Part shown: one piece after another, positions 10,756-22,630 of the stretch
How positions within the stretch are numbered: position 1 is the first letter of the stretch
Layout: every line of letters begins with the position of its first letter
Source: Aedes albopictus
Lineage: Eukaryota > Arthropoda > Insecta > Diptera > Culicidae
Length of the DNA: 64,000 nucleotides
Direction of reading: 5' to 3'
Assembly: GCF_035046485.1 (NCBI RefSeq)
Contig: NC_085138.1
Location: 15,193,329-15,257,328, forward strand
Program-made: the position numbers and the translations under genes
The notes under the pieces: model-generated
What the model was told of the DNA's origin: nothing
What the model saw: only the letters and a program-made list of their open reading frames with translations
The model's database searches: none

Positions 10756-11933
10756 AAGGAATCTATGTAAAAAATCTCAGTTTTTCTAAACAAATTCGAA
10801 CCTAAATTCAAAACAAAAATCGTTTCATTTCCCTGCAAGTATTTCACTGTAAAATGATTCAACGACTGCGTAATTTGGTAATTAAATAATCAGTTTCAAA
10901 CATGAAACATCACTTTTGGAAGGTTCTTCTACTACTTTACTGCTTCAATCGATTCAAAATTTTATTTTGATTTTTAGATTAGTTTGCGGACATCATTTTT
11001 TATTTTATTTTTTTTGTCCAGTTTATTCAGCATAAGCACATGTCTTCAAACCACTTTTAATCTAACTTCTAGTATTCGATTTTAATGAGTCATATCAAAC
11101 CCCAAAATTCCAAATATTCTTCCAAATTCCATAAAAAATTCCATCAAATATTGAACGAACTTCATGGAAAGTTCTCAAAAAAAATCAGGAAATATAATCA
11201 AAAATATTATACAGGCATCTAGGACTTTTCGTTCTACAAAATTTATATTGATTAATTTTGTAGTTTCTCCAGGATTCGATTAAATGTCTTGAGCAGTTAC
11301 ACAAAACAGCCTCGTTCCAATGGGAAAGAAAGGTTAACCAGTTTTCCAGAAATTTTAGAAATTCGTGGATATCGATTGCATTGATGAGTACATTTCCATA
11401 AAACTTTCCAAGCATTTATTTGGTACACCACTGCTTGTTGCTTTCAGAACATTTCCAAAAAAAAAACCAAAAAAATCTCACATAACATTTTTACACAGCA
11501 TTCATTACCTGTAATTTCAGGACCTTCCCAATGTCCTTCAAGATTTCTTCCACTGTTGCATTCTACAGTGTTTTGATTGCTATTTGATCATCTGAAATTT
11601 TCTTTTCATTTGTAGATGGATTTTAGCTGTAAAACGAGCGTGTGATAAGTGAAACTTTTCATTCAGATTCCTTCGTTACAATTAGGTTGCAAAAGAATAC
11701 TGTATAACAAAGTCAAATGAAGAAATTTATAACTTCTTATCAACAGTCGTAGAGTAATACGACATGTATTCTATATGAAACACAGAATAAACTACAGTTT
11801 ATGTCTCGAATGGAGACGAAATGGCTGTAGTGGTACTTTTCGAAAAACTCCTAGAAACATAAAAAAAATAAAGAAAATAAACATGTTTATTTTTTTTCTG
11901 AAGAAATGTTTCACGGAAGAAATTTTTAAGTAT

Positions 11934-12060
11934 GTTTGTGGTCTTCGTGGCCTTGTAATAAACGTCGTTAGCCATCTAGGTTTTACGTAAGCTTCGGAGT
12001 TTGTTGGAGTGAGTTGGATTCCCGCTTCAGTCGATGAAAACTTGTCGTCCAAAAGTGCTA
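11934..12060 (+). mobile_element. tRNA-derived SINE fragment
   Basis: Same family as 2415-2654. The A-box region CTTCGTGGCCTTGTAATAAA is near 11943 and the B-box GAGTTGGATTCCC at about 12011-12023, followed by CGCTTCAGTCGATGAAAAC. The body and 3' tail are not preserved beyond about 12060. Confidence 0.65.
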
Positions 12061-12416
12061 ATTACTTTTTAAAAAATGTTGTTTGATTCCTTGAGAGAAG
12101 CAATTTCTCTGCTAAAATAGATCATAAAAATCTAATTTTACTATTCCTTCAATTTTTTCAAATTTCTTAAAGAGGTAGACAGATAAAAAAAAATAAAAAC
12201 TTGCATTGTTGTCCAAGATCTAAACCCACATACAGAATTCAAAAGGCCGACCAACAGCATCGCATGCAGAAAAACTTCTCTAGGAAGATGTCGAAGAAAA
12301 ACCAATTACCTACCTTGATAAAAAAAAGGAAATAAATTTTCAAAATTTTAGAAATGGGCAATGACACTTCTCTGTCATTCTTTGATCTTCGGGCATTCTG
12401 CCGCCTCTCTAAGTTA

Positions 12417-13337
12417 CAGGGGATGGCCAAAATGTTTGGGATATGCAACTTTTTTTCTCCCACAAAAAAATTCAACATGCTGTAACTTTTTATAGAGCGC
12501 ATAAAAAAATCTCAAATTTTGACTGCTTGTCAACCTATTATATGTGCATCATTGGTACAAATTTGGGCTTGATTGATTAATGTTTCGCAAAGTTAGAGCC
12601 GTTCGGGTAAAACACTATTTTTAAGACAACTCATTTTTGAGCTGTCATATCTCGGAAACCAGTGAACCGAATTGAATGATTTTTTAACGTTTATCAACAA
12701 TATATTGATACTTAATACGACGTTATAAAATATAATATTTTCTCACGGCGAATTAAGTTATACCGGGTTGGAATTTTGACCCATATAAAAGAAAATAGGT
12801 CAAATTTACAATACCACACAAGAATTACGAAATGTGTTCTTCCTCCAATCTAAATAGGCTCCAATATATCTGATTAGAGATAGCTTGAGAACAGAAGTGG
12901 AAAATCTTTGGATATCAACACTAAAATTTAATGAAATTGATGTAAAAAAATACATTATTTCGAGAAAAATCCATAAATTGTCAATCCATGATAACTTTTT
13001 TCAACGTTTAAAAAGTACCTATGTTTAAATAGTTTGTGAAGCATATGCATATTGTTAGTGTACGTTCAAAATTAAATTCAATTCGGTTCACTGGTTTCCG
13101 AGATACGACAGCTCAAAAATGAGTTGTCTAAAAAATAGTGTTTTACCCGAACGGTTCTAACTTTGCGAAACATTAATCAATCGAGCCCAAATTTGTACCA
13201 ATGATGCACATAGAATAGGTTGACAAGCAGTCAAAATTTGAGATTTTTTGATGCACTCTATGAAAAGTTATAGCATGTTGAAATTATTTGCGAGAGAAAA
13301 AAAAGTTGCCTATCCCAAACATTTTGGCCATCCCCTA
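12417..13337. mobile_element. Non-autonomous Tc1/mariner-type element with roughly 300-bp TIRs
   Basis: Begins CAGGGGATGGCCAAAATGTT after a TA (12415-12416). It ends with the inverted form, AACATTTTGGCCATCCCCT, before another TA (13338-13339). The inverted arms run about 260 bp with high identity and decay over a further 40 bp or so. The inner 280 bp are unique and non-coding. The TA target and long TIRs fit a non-autonomous member of the IS630-Tc1-mariner superfamily; the autonomous parent is not here. It sits exactly at the broken end of duplication copy A. Confidence 0.75.
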
Positions 13338-13397
13338 TATTATTGTACTTGCCTCACAATATACAAATTCATGCAGTTGCAGGTAAAGAAAGCCCTT

Positions 13398-13495
13398 TAA
13401 TTAATAACTGTGGAAGTGCTCAAAGAACTCTAAGTTGAAGCGAGGCAGACCGAGTCCCAGTGGGGACGTAGAGCCACAAAGAAGAAGAAAAAGAA
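13398..13495 (+). mobile_element. Feilai-like SINE, 3' fragment
   Basis: TTAATAACTGTGGAAGTGCT followed by AGAACTCTAAGTTGAAGC and an AAGAAGAAGAAAAAG tail matches, with divergence, the 3' half of the SINE at 31776-32052. The pol III head is absent, so the copy is 5' truncated. Confidence 0.7.
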
Positions 13496-13784
13496 AAAAA
13501 GGTGTGAAATCGCTGTTCATCTTTTTCCATTTTTTACGTGACATTAGAATCCATTGCTTTAAACTCGAACCGTGGCCCTTGAGAAGAGCTTTTAGCAGAA
13601 ATCTTTGAGAAAATTATGGCTACAAGTTCTGAGCGAATTCCCTCTATAATCTCTATTGATTTTTTGACGGAAATCCCGGTCAAATTTGTATTCTTTTTTT
13701 ATAAGATATATCTATAAAATTATTGAAATTTTCTTAAAATTTATTATGATTATTCACCAATTTCTTTTTTTTTGCATATTCCTG

Positions 13785-13810
13785 AATATAATATAATATA
13801 ATATAATATA
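13785..13810. repeat. (AATAT)n microsatellite
   Basis: Five tandem copies of AATAT inside duplication copy B. Confidence 0.9.
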
Positions 13811-14688
13811 GAAAATTTTGTGCCATATTTTTCTAAAGAAATTCGACCGAAATTCATAATAAAATCATCTGACATTTCTGCGATTATTTCACTGTAAAAT
13901 GATTCAACGACTGCGTAATTTGATAAATAGATAATCAGTTTCAAGAGACATTATGATATCACTTTCTGACGGTTCTTCTACCTACTATTTTACTGCTCCA
14001 ATCGGTACAAAATTTTATTTTGAATTTTAGATTAATTCCCGAGCATCATTTTTTTTTGTTTTTGTGTTCTTTTTGCCCATTTTATTTAGAATTAGCACTT
14101 GTCTTTGAACCACTTTTTACCTAACTTCTAGTATTCAATTTTAATGAGTCAAATCAAACCCCAAAATTCCAAATATTCTGTCAAATTCCATCAAAAATTT
14201 CACCAAATATTTAAGGAACTTCATGGAAGGTTCTCCAAAAATAATTCAGAAAAAAATAATCAAAAATATTATGCAGGCCTTTAGGACTTTCCGTTCTACA
14301 AAATTTGTAGAACCAGTTAACCAATGGTTAACCAGTTTTTCAGAAATTTTAGAAAATCATGGATATCGATAGCATTGATGATTACATTCCCATAAAACTT
14401 TCCATGCATTTATTTCGTACACCACTGTTTGCTGCATTCAGAACATTTCAAAAAAAAAATCCAAAGAATCTCACATAACACTTTTACACAGCATTCACTA
14501 CCTGTAATTTCTTTCGTAGAGTAATACGACATGCACTCTATATGAAAGACACGGGATAAACTACAGTTTATGTCTCGAACAGAGACGAAATGGCTGTGGT
14601 GGTACTGTGCGAAAAATTCTTGGAAACATAAAGAAATAGAAAAATAAACTTGTTTGTTTTTTTTTTCGAGGAGATGTTTCACAGAATA

Positions 14689-14790
14689 GATTTTTAAGCA
14701 TGCCTCGGAGTGTGGGAGGGTAGGATTCCCGCTTCAATCGATAAAATCAGTTCGTCAAACAGAAAATTCTCCGCAGAGGGGATAAAAAAA
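14689..14790 (+). mobile_element. tRNA-derived SINE fragment
   Basis: TAAGCATGCCTCGGAGTGTG then GGGTAGGATTCCCGCTTCAA and CAGAAAATTCTC match the B-box side and proximal body of the SINE at 2415-2654. The A-box half has been deleted. Confidence 0.55.
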
Positions 14791-15140
14791 AAGAAAACAA
14801 AAAATATACTGTTTTTTTAGGTGCTCATAATTTTTGAAAAATGTTATTTGATTGCTGGAAAGAGGCAATTTCTCTGTTAACATAGATCATGAAAAGCCAA
14901 TTTTATTACTCCTTCATTTTTTTAAAATTTCTTAAGGGGGAGTCAAATAAAAAAATAAAAACTTGAATTGATGTCTAAGATCTAAACCCACATACGGAAT
15001 TCAAAAGGTCGACCAACAGCATTGCATGCAAAGAAACTTAAATAATAAAGGAAATAAATTTCCAAAAATTGTGAAATGGGCAATGACACTTATGTCATTC
15101 TTTAAGCTACGGGCACTTTGTCGCCTCTCTAAGGTGGATG

Positions 15141-15822
15141 GTCTTGATGAAGAGAAGCATGGAAAATCACAAGTGATTTGTCCGTAATTCAGCTACGTCT
15201 GTTTGTGGGAAACATCCAATCTACTAGTTGTAACTTTGTAACAATTTCAAAAAAAAAATGGAAAAAACGTATTTGGCTGTTTTAACCTATCGAGATCTCT
15301 TCTATAAATGTTGGCTTTTTTAAAACGTCATTTTGACATGAGCTAGCCTTGTTTCTTAATTATCTGTTTGGAGCTCACAGCAATTTCTTTCTTCAAGTTG
15401 ATAATTCTTTAGTTTTTTTTTTTTTCTTCTAAGCTTCTTAGGATAGTTTTTCAAGCATGTAATTAAATAAATCGAAAATTAAAAAATAAGAATCCCCTAG
15501 CATTGTCCTACAAATTTCGTAGAGTGCTACTTATTTTCCAAAAACCGTAATATATTGCTGTTGACAGCCCGATAACAGGACTAGTTTGCCAGGAAAGATC
15601 AAAATGAAGGTCAATCACGTAAAAAGTAAAAGAAAAAAAATGTATAATTTTTCCTTTTTTTAACTACATTTTTAGCCGTGGCTTTCTAAGTCCCCCTATA
15701 TTCAACAGCTTTACTTGTTCATTTCTTAAGTGGTTCTAGAGTGAAAATCCAGGTGCGTGTGTTCTAAATTTAAGAACAAATGTTATTTTTAAACAACGCT
15801 CAACGCAGTTTAATTAATAACG

Positions 15823-15823
<1 letters not shown>
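15141..15823. other. AT-rich DNA, no recognised feature
   Basis: Nothing supported beyond short A/T runs. Confidence 0.35.

Positions 15824-15857
<34 letters not shown>
15824..15857. repeat. (AT)n microsatellite
   Basis: An uninterrupted AT dinucleotide run of about 17 units. Confidence 0.95.
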
Positions 15858-15860
<3 letters not shown>

Positions 15861-15874
15861 CTGAACAATATGCA

Positions 15875-16010
15875 TATGGCATGCAAAATGCTGATTTGAA
15901 TCGTCGCATGCAAATAAACTTCTAAAGAAAAACATTTTCGAAATTTGGAAATGGCAATGACACAGCTTTGTCATCATTTTGTTTACGTATTTTTTCGCTT
16001 CTATCTTAAT
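15875..16010. repeat. Segmental duplication, short copy C
   Basis: CGCATGCAAATAAACTTCT, GGAAATGGCAATGACAC and a following GTCAT repeat the 3' parts of copies A (12255-12400) and B (15015-15120), so a third partial copy lies 0.7 kb beyond copy B. Confidence 0.55.
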
Positions 16011-16447
16011 GCTCTTTATGAAGAATATCAGGGCAAACCGCTTTATGCAATGGCAAACGTTTTAATGTTTCTTTTTTTTTTGTTTTTAGATATTTCATTG
16101 CTAGTTTTAAAAAGATTATCTCTCAAAATCTTCCAAAAGTTTCTAAGTTTTGTAGTGGTAAATTCTTTTTTTTATTTTTCTCTATGGTATTCTGCTGGAG
16201 TTACAACAAGTATCTTTTAAATATTTTACTGAAAAGTTTTCCCAAAAAGATTGAAATTTGTGCTGAAACATCTCATTAGAACTGATGTCATCAGTTCAGA
16301 ATCAAAATCAGTGCAGGGCGGCTATTTCAAAAGATTCCCAAAAGATTCATCCTCAACATCTGTTTTGAATAAAAACTGGAATCTCTGTTGCGATTTTTTC
16401 AATAAGCTTCTCCAGAGTTCTTTCTACAAATTCTTCAAACCTGTGGA

Positions 16448-16620
16448 ACGGACCTGGTGTGATGGTTAGAGCACTTGACTATAACGCCGAGGACCTGGGA
16501 TCGAACCCCACTCCCGACAAACTCGCAAAATGTTAGGTCTTCCTTCGGAAGGGAGGTAAAGCGTGGGTCCCGAGATGAACTAGCCTAGGACTAAAAATCT
16601 CGTTAATACAGATAAAAAAA
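16448..16620 (+). mobile_element. tRNA-derived SINE, second family
   Basis: The head GGACCTGGTGTGATGGTTAG contains an A box and GGGATCGAACCCC a B box. The body ends GAGATGAACTAGCCTAGGAC, then AAATCTCGTTAATACAGAT and an A run. Partial copies lie at 16830, 20990, 22557, 32598, 36395 and about 51510. The head is nearly tRNA-like, but the attached body shows it is a SINE. Confidence 0.75.
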
Positions 16621-16829
16621 AATCTTCACACCATTTTTTCTAAATTTTCTGAATTTTCAGAATTTTCAGAGAGAAGTATTGTAGACTCCATGAAAAAGCT
16701 ATTGGAAGTGGCGAGAACTTTGTATAAGAATTGAGCCCCCGATTCGGAAATTTGTTAATCCTCAAGGTCTGGACTGGAATAAACCGATCTCAAAAACACA
16801 AAAACTATGAAAAGAAAATCTTCCAGACT

Positions 16830-16920
16830 ACCTACTCTCGACATACTCACAAAATGTGAGCACTCCCTTCGGTGTCCCAAGATGAACTAATAATAATAAT
16901 AATAATAAAGATAAAAAAAT
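16830..16920 (+). mobile_element. SINE 3' fragment
   Basis: CTACTCTCGACATACTCACA, CTTCGGTGTCCCAAGATGAA and an AATAATAAT tail match the 3' half of the element at 16448-16620. Confidence 0.6.
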
Positions 16921-17339
16921 CTTCTACAATTGTGACACAGTCTTTTTAAGACCGAGAATGGGAAGATTCAAATAATACGTCCATTATTTTTTGGGATTTC
17001 TAGACCCCCCTCCCCCCTCTGTCACGCTATTTTCCTATACCTAATACACGTACTGTCACACTTTTCTAGACCACCCCCCCTCCCCCAAATGTTGGACGTA
17101 TTTTTTTTAACATTCCCTAAGCACAAGGTTAGCCAATTCAAGAAAAATAAAAAATAAAACAAATAAGAAAAGAAAAATAAGAAAAAAATGGAAAACGGGA
17201 TAAAAAAAACAAACAAAAAAATCATTGTTCAGCTTTTTGTTAACTTTTTTCATTTCCCTTTCTGTACTGTCCAAACAAATCTTATTCCCAATATCATTTC
17301 AATCGCCAAAACTTCACATCTAATACCATAAAAAAAATC
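16921..17339. other. Low-complexity A/T and C runs
   Basis: Runs such as CCCCCCTCCCCC (17066-17096) and AAAAATAAGAAAAG (17130-17220); no gene seen. Confidence 0.4.
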
Positions 17340-18780
17340 GGCACAATTGATTCCACCAACTGCGCGATGACTTCAGCAGCAGCAGCAGCCTCCGGGGGAA
17401 AAACCATCCAATAATCCCCCATATTTCAATTGAAACCGATTGAACAATTCCTCGTAGATACTCTAGTTACCGTCGCCACCGCCATCATCATCCATCAGTC
17501 GGTTGGTGGAATCAAACAACCCTAACAATGCCATCACAACGCCAACGGCACTATACTGCTGCTGGCTGTTCCTCCCTCCAGCTCAAACCAACCTAACCTA
17601 GTGGAGTCAGTCAGTCAGTCATTGCTGCACCACCTAAGGGGGCTTGGTGGGAGGTGGAGCATTGAATTTACATAAATGCATTTTCCCACCACCAAGTTTT
17701 TGTATGCTGAACCAATTCAAGCTGAATGATAATCTCCTCATACGAACGTGTGTATCTCGTTCGTGTGTGCAACGCATCCATCTACTCCGATTCAGAGTCA
17801 GAGTCTGCTCCGTTACTGTATCGGGTGGTAGATCATAACGATGACTACGACTACGACGACGACGACGATGATGACTGTGGGACCCCCTGCGTCCCCCATT
17901 CCAATCATCTCTGTGATGCATTTCTGACACCACCGAGTGCTGGTGCTGCCGCTGTTACTCATAATGTATATGTGTAATAATATATAACAAGTTATCGAAA
18001 TAAGGAAACGATCAATTTAGTATTCAATTCCATACGGTGCAGCGATGATGGCTTAGAGTTAGACGACGCTCGTCGAATGTATGAATGGAAGCTCATCTCC
18101 TCACACGAAACGACACAATTTCACACAGAGACTCCTGCTTGATCTGAGAATGAGAAGCTGTCGTAAGTCGCAAGTTGGATTGGGGTCTGTTGCGAAACAA
18201 CACAGAAATCAGGCAGGCAGGCAGACAGACAGTCTTAGGAGTCGTAGTCAGCGTGTACATATATTCCAGTAAAATTGGTTTAGTAATTCATTCCGATTGG
18301 AACCCGGAGTTGGGCCGGGTTCGCACACAAAACCCCGATCCCATCGTTCGTTCTCCAGGTTCAATTCGGTATTGAAATTCAAATTCTGGACAAATGCTGC
18401 TGCGGCAGCAGCAGCAGCACCATCACCACCAGCAATTGGAATATTATTTATCATTCAATTAATATTCAATTTTATTGTGTGTTATCTTTGACTATTCCCA
18501 TGCAAAGTCGAAGCCCCCACCGCACAGTCACACACTTGATGTTCGTTCGCTCGTTTCTCGTAGCAGCAGCAACAGAAGAAAGCTGGGAAACGTCGTCGTC
18601 GTCTTGGTCGTCATCGAGAATGACGACGTCTTTTGGAGTTCGATTTTCGGAAGGCTGCACTACTTACATGAAGTGTTTTGTACACCCAGAAAGAGACATT
18701 GAAATTTTCTCTCTATATTTGAAGTCTAAAGTTGATGACTGCTGGATCTACCAATCGGAACGATCTGATCTACTTAATAT
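17340..18780. other. Repeat-poor, GC-richer island (candidate regulatory DNA)
   Basis: Composition changes sharply: CAG/CTG and ACG/GAC trinucleotide runs (17380-17392, 17840-17880, 18393-18425, 18560-18635), a CAGT run (about 17605-17625), and homeodomain-type AT words (ATTCAATTAATATTCAATTT near 18455). There is no transposon-like sequence and no frame that looks like a conserved protein. Such islands alternating with repeats are typical of introns in large developmental genes. A regulatory role is inference. Confidence 0.4.
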
Positions 18781-19029
18781 TTAAGGACAGGCTTGTTTGA
18801 ATTCCAAAATGGCCGCCACAATGGCCGACTTTGTCACCTACTCACGATTTCAAGCGCACAAATCTCTTCGTGAACGAAACCAGCGCATTTGATCTTCTCA
18901 TTTTAAGCTAATAAAGAATAAGAATAAGAATAATAAAATGCACTGTTGTTTGAAGCTTGCTTCTTGAGATTTGTGCGTCTGAAGTTCTGATACACTCTTG
19001 AAGCGGGATTCCAAGACGTTTGTCCTTAA
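18781..19029. mobile_element. MITE with TTAAGG ends, copy 2
   Basis: Starts TTAAGGACAGGCTTGTTTGA and ends TTTGTCCTTAA. Shares ATGGCCGCCACAATGGCCGA and CCTACTCACGATTTCAAG with the copy at 683-934. Non-coding. Confidence 0.6.
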
Positions 19030-19220
19030 GGCTGAAATAAGAATCGCATGTTATCCGAAACTAAAAAAAGCACTTTTCTCCAGAATGAAGAAAAAGCAAA
19101 CAAAACCAGCGTGTCCGATTGTCATAATTGACTAAATAAACAATCGGACATTCTTATTTTCTTTGGGAAAAAGTGCTTTTTTAACTCTGAAACATTTGCC
19201 ATTCTTAATTTAGCCTTAAG
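19025..19220. mobile_element. MITE with CTTAAGGCT ends
   Basis: CTTAAGGCTGAAATAAGAAT at the left and the inverted ATTCTTAATTTAGCCTTAAG at the right. A second inner pair (AAAAAAGCACTTTT and AAAAGTGCTTTTTT) and GTCCGATTG/CAATCGGAC close the hairpin. It shares its left-end CCTTAAG with the right end of the element at 18781-19029, so the two abut. Confidence 0.65.
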
Positions 19221-19522
19221 ATTATGTAAAATCTTGCGGTCAACACTTGAGAGTCCATTATTTCATCGTTGGTTTATTTAAATTGTTTCTATGAACATCC
19301 AAAACTTTCAAAGAATGATAGATAACGAGTGTAGATCTTAAAGTACCTATTGCAAGGGGAGACAATCTCCTTTTGCTCTTGTTGCCATCATCTATCTTTC
19401 CTTGCCGTTCTTCTTTTTCTTCTTTTTCGTTGCCGCCCAATCGAATCGGAAAGCCATTGACCGCTAGAAAACGGGCCTCAGGTTTGTCTTCGGCTTGGTA
19501 GCATGTGGTTGAAGCTTCACTT

Positions 19523-19652
19523 TCCAAGTTACATTTTGATGACCAATTGGCCTCGAAGAGGTTTTGAAAACCGTCCTGAAACCTAAGTTCTTTTATTTTT
19601 GTTTTATGATGGTTCTGAAAACCACTTCTAGTTTATTTGACTAAAAAATATA
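19523..19652. mobile_element. MITE of the CCCAAGTA family, copy 1
   Basis: CCAAGTTACATTTTGATGAC, then AGAGGTTTTGA, TTTTATGATGGTTCTGA and TTTGACTAAAAAATA. The right TIR is eroded. Three better copies are at 19820, 43086 and 53459. Confidence 0.6.
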
Positions 19653-19819
19653 CGGCTCTGGTTATTGTTTTATGGTATAACGCCGGGGATTTGCGTCTCT
19701 GGAATCTCTCACACCTTGTCTACAGATCTATCACACACTTTTTGCAGTTTTCCTTGTGAACTTCACTGCTACAGACTACATGGGAAAAATGGCTGAACTA
19801 TTCTTCTCGATTCTGTGTT

Positions 19820-19958
19820 CCCAAATAATATTTTGATGACCAATCAGTCTTGTAGAGGTTTTGAGAACTTCCATAGAACCTAATACCTTTTCTTTTGGTT
19901 TTATGATGGTTCTAAGAATATTTTCTAGTCTGTTTGACAAAAAAAAATGTTACTTGGG
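19820..19958. mobile_element. MITE of the CCCAAGTA family, copy 2
   Basis: Left end CCCAAATAATATTTTGATGA, right end AAAATGTTACTTGGG, which are imperfect TIRs of about 15 bp. The interior matches copy 1 at roughly 80 percent by eye. Non-coding, 139 bp. Confidence 0.75.
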
Positions 19959-20989
19959 TAGGGTCATTACCTAGTAGACTTTGTTTGATATCAATGGCCT
20001 TTTCCATATTGAGGGGAAGAGCAGAGTCGTCTGGTGGCTCAAAATGAAAGGTGTTGGTAGTTTCTCTTGTAAGCTACATCATTTACGAGTTACCAGAAAC
20101 AAACACTTTTCTGAATTTAATCGTAAAAAAAAACAAACAAAAGGTACACTAGACCGTCACAAGCTCTTACAAGCCTGACGTGGGGGTACTACAAATCGTT
20201 ACCACTTTAAGAAGCTTATGGGTTATGAAGGAATACACTAATTTACAAATTAAAACGAAAGTCGTGAACTTCTGTCAACGACCAACATTTTTGAAGTACA
20301 ATTTAGCGCTGATTTCGAAACTGCGCTTTAAAAAATTATAAGTAGAGCAATTTTTAAGTTTTAGCTCAATATCGAGTTTTACCTTTTTTAAAAATATGGA
20401 ATTTACTAAAATTCCAATATCTTGCGTTTTGTTCAACCAATTTCAAATCTTTTTCCATAAATTAAAAGCTGAATATAATACCATTCAATCATCTGACTGC
20501 AGGTTTTGCGTCAGATTGATGAAATTCAAGATATTGGCGAGTTTTAGGGACGATCTCTTTAAATTTTAGCAAAATTTCCAAAAATTCCAAAATTCCATAA
20601 GAAAAAAAACAATCTAAAATGTTTTTCTCAACGTTTATTTGACATATCATATGTAGGCGAGTTACAGTAAAAAATTCAGCTCAATCGGAGCATTGATTAC
20701 GGATAATGAGATGTATGAAGTGAGCGACTTTGCTTAAAAATAGAACAAAAATTGATTTCTAATCATCTACCTTGTATGGAAAGTCGAAAAAATTTCCGCT
20801 CTACTGTAATTTTTTTCCTTCGCGTTTTCGAATTCAGGGCATGTTTCTACACCAAAATTAATCATCAGCTTACCGAGTTCAAAAATGCTGTAAACTAGTG
20901 ATATCATTGTTCATTCTCAGCACCACACTAACTGCGACCAGTGATCACAAACCATTGATGGATCACAGAGTGCTCGTATTGTATATGTT
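19959..20989. other. AT-rich DNA, no recognised feature
   Basis: No repeat partner or gene recognised. Confidence 0.35.
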
Positions 20990-21115
20990 GGAGCGGATCT
21001 GATGCGACGGTTAAAGCATGTGACTATCTTGCCGAGGACCTGGGATCAAATCCCACTTTCGACAAACTCGACCCGGATTAAAATTCTCGATAAAAAAAAT
21101 AAAAAAAAAATCAAA
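20990..21115 (+). mobile_element. tRNA-derived SINE, second family, decayed
   Basis: GGAGCGGATCTGATGCGACG, GCCGAGGACCTGGGATCAAA (B-box region) and CTCGACCCGGATTAAAATTC match the element at 16448. The body is shortened and runs into a long A-rich tail. Confidence 0.65.
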
Positions 21116-22556
21116 AAAAAACATTAAAAAAAATTAAAAAAAATAAAATTTGCATATGTTACAGGCAGTTCTTTGAACAAGATTACTGCTTGTTGGGACT
21201 AACAGACATCCTCAGTGCTGGTGATAAGCCAGGAAGACATTGCTGATGCGTGGTTGCTGCTCAAGGTTGCTGTACTCGACGAATTTCCGTAGGCGATATG
21301 CGCAAAATGATAGACTACATATTTATGTGAAAATGGATTAAAATGGAAGGGAAACGGTTCGATACTATCACCAGTTTCATTACTTGCTTGGCAATGTCAA
21401 TGAAGTGTTCGCAAAGAATGCATGTTAAAAAAAAGTTTCATTGGTGATTCTTTCTGACCAATAATTTGTTATAAATCGCATTTTAATATGGCTGTGTGTT
21501 CAGGGAATTTAATTAAGCAGGGAAAAACTCAGGGAATTTCTTGATTTCTGAAGTATAAATGTGTGAAGAGTTGACAATATGTTTAAATTCACAAATAAAA
21601 AGAAATTGAATATCGTAAAAAAAAAAGAAAAATACATATGAATAACTGTTATACATGGTAGGTTACTGGAAATCCATTCCAGATATCCTGATATTACAGA
21701 ATTGAACTATCAAGTAGCCTTTAGGTAGGAAATACTGACGATATTTCATTGACATTTCTTGGCACTTCTAGAAGATTTACCAAAAAACTTGTGAAATTTT
21801 AGAAAATAATTCTGGTGAAATCTCAACAAAAAAATAATGCCAGTGGGCTCCCATGTGGACTCGGATGAATTCTGGTAGGCAACTTACAGGACTTTCTTAT
21901 GTAATTTGAAAATGTTTTGTGGTTAGTTCTAGATAGAATTTTTGCTGGATTAGAATTTTGAAAAAACTTGAAAATCAAGAAAATCTTGAAAATGTTTTCC
22001 ATTTGGAAGTCTCCTTGATTGATCCGGGAGTTTCTTGGATGTTTTTTGAAGCTTTTCAGCAGAATGACTCTGGTAATTATCGAAAGTATCAAAAACAACG
22101 GACAGTATACAGTAAATTCTACGATGTTTAAAATTTCTCTAAACATCACGAGATTATTGACACAATACAGCTGACATTGGTTTTTGAATTGTTAAAGCCT
22201 TTACATTGAAAGTTTCTGTTAGAATTTGCAATGAAATTTTGAGAGAAGTTTTTGTTGTATTTTATGTAAAGTATTCATGTGACTAATGGAGCTCAACATT
22301 TTTTGACGAACATTCTAGAAATGTTCTGGAAGAGCTTTTAAAGGAACTCGATTGGACTTCTGAGTGTTATTGATCTGCGTTTTCGGAATAGTTGGATGTT
22401 CTTTCTAAAGGATTTCCTGGTGAAAATAACCCAAGGGAAACCAATTTCACAAACAACTGCATCGTAAATACGCATCTCGAAAAACACTTCCATAAGCACA
22501 TCTGAATACTGGAATACATACTTGAAATATTATACACAAAAAATATTTCATTTATC

Positions 22557-22630
22557 CCACTCTCGACAAACTCGCAAAGTTTGTCCCGAGATGAACTAGC
22601 CTAGGGTTAAAAATCTCGTTAATACAGATA
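22557..22630 (+). mobile_element. SINE 3' fragment, second family
   Basis: CCCACTCTCGACAAACTCGC, CCCGAGATGAACTAGCCTAG and ATCTCGTTAATACAGATA match the 3' half of the copy at 16448. Confidence 0.7.

Larger units (their letters stand above)
10336..12416. repeat. Segmental duplication, copy A
   Basis: Collinear with copy B (13498-15140). Shared anchors in the same order include GGTGTGAAATCGCTGTT, GAATCCATTGCTTTAAAC, ACTGTAAAATGATTCAACGA, ATTTTAATGAGTCA, TATGTCTCGAA and ATCTAAACCCACATAC. Identity by eye is about 80-85 percent with many indels. Copy A carries an extra SINE-bearing stretch (about 10555-10750) that copy B lacks. Its far end is cut by the TIR element at 12417. A third, short copy is at about 15875-16010. 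Confidence 0.8.
13498..15140. repeat. Segmental duplication, copy B
   Basis: Matches copy A (10336-12416) in order and orientation, ending at GTCGCCTCTCTAAG, the same word at which copy A is interrupted by the TIR element. Copy B lacks the first SINE stretch of copy A and has its own AATAT microsatellite at 13785-13810. Confidence 0.8.

Noticed and set aside
16448..16520. A tRNA gene
   Set aside because: A and B boxes are present, but the sequence continues into a shared body and A-rich tail with several partial copies in the window, so it is a SINE head.
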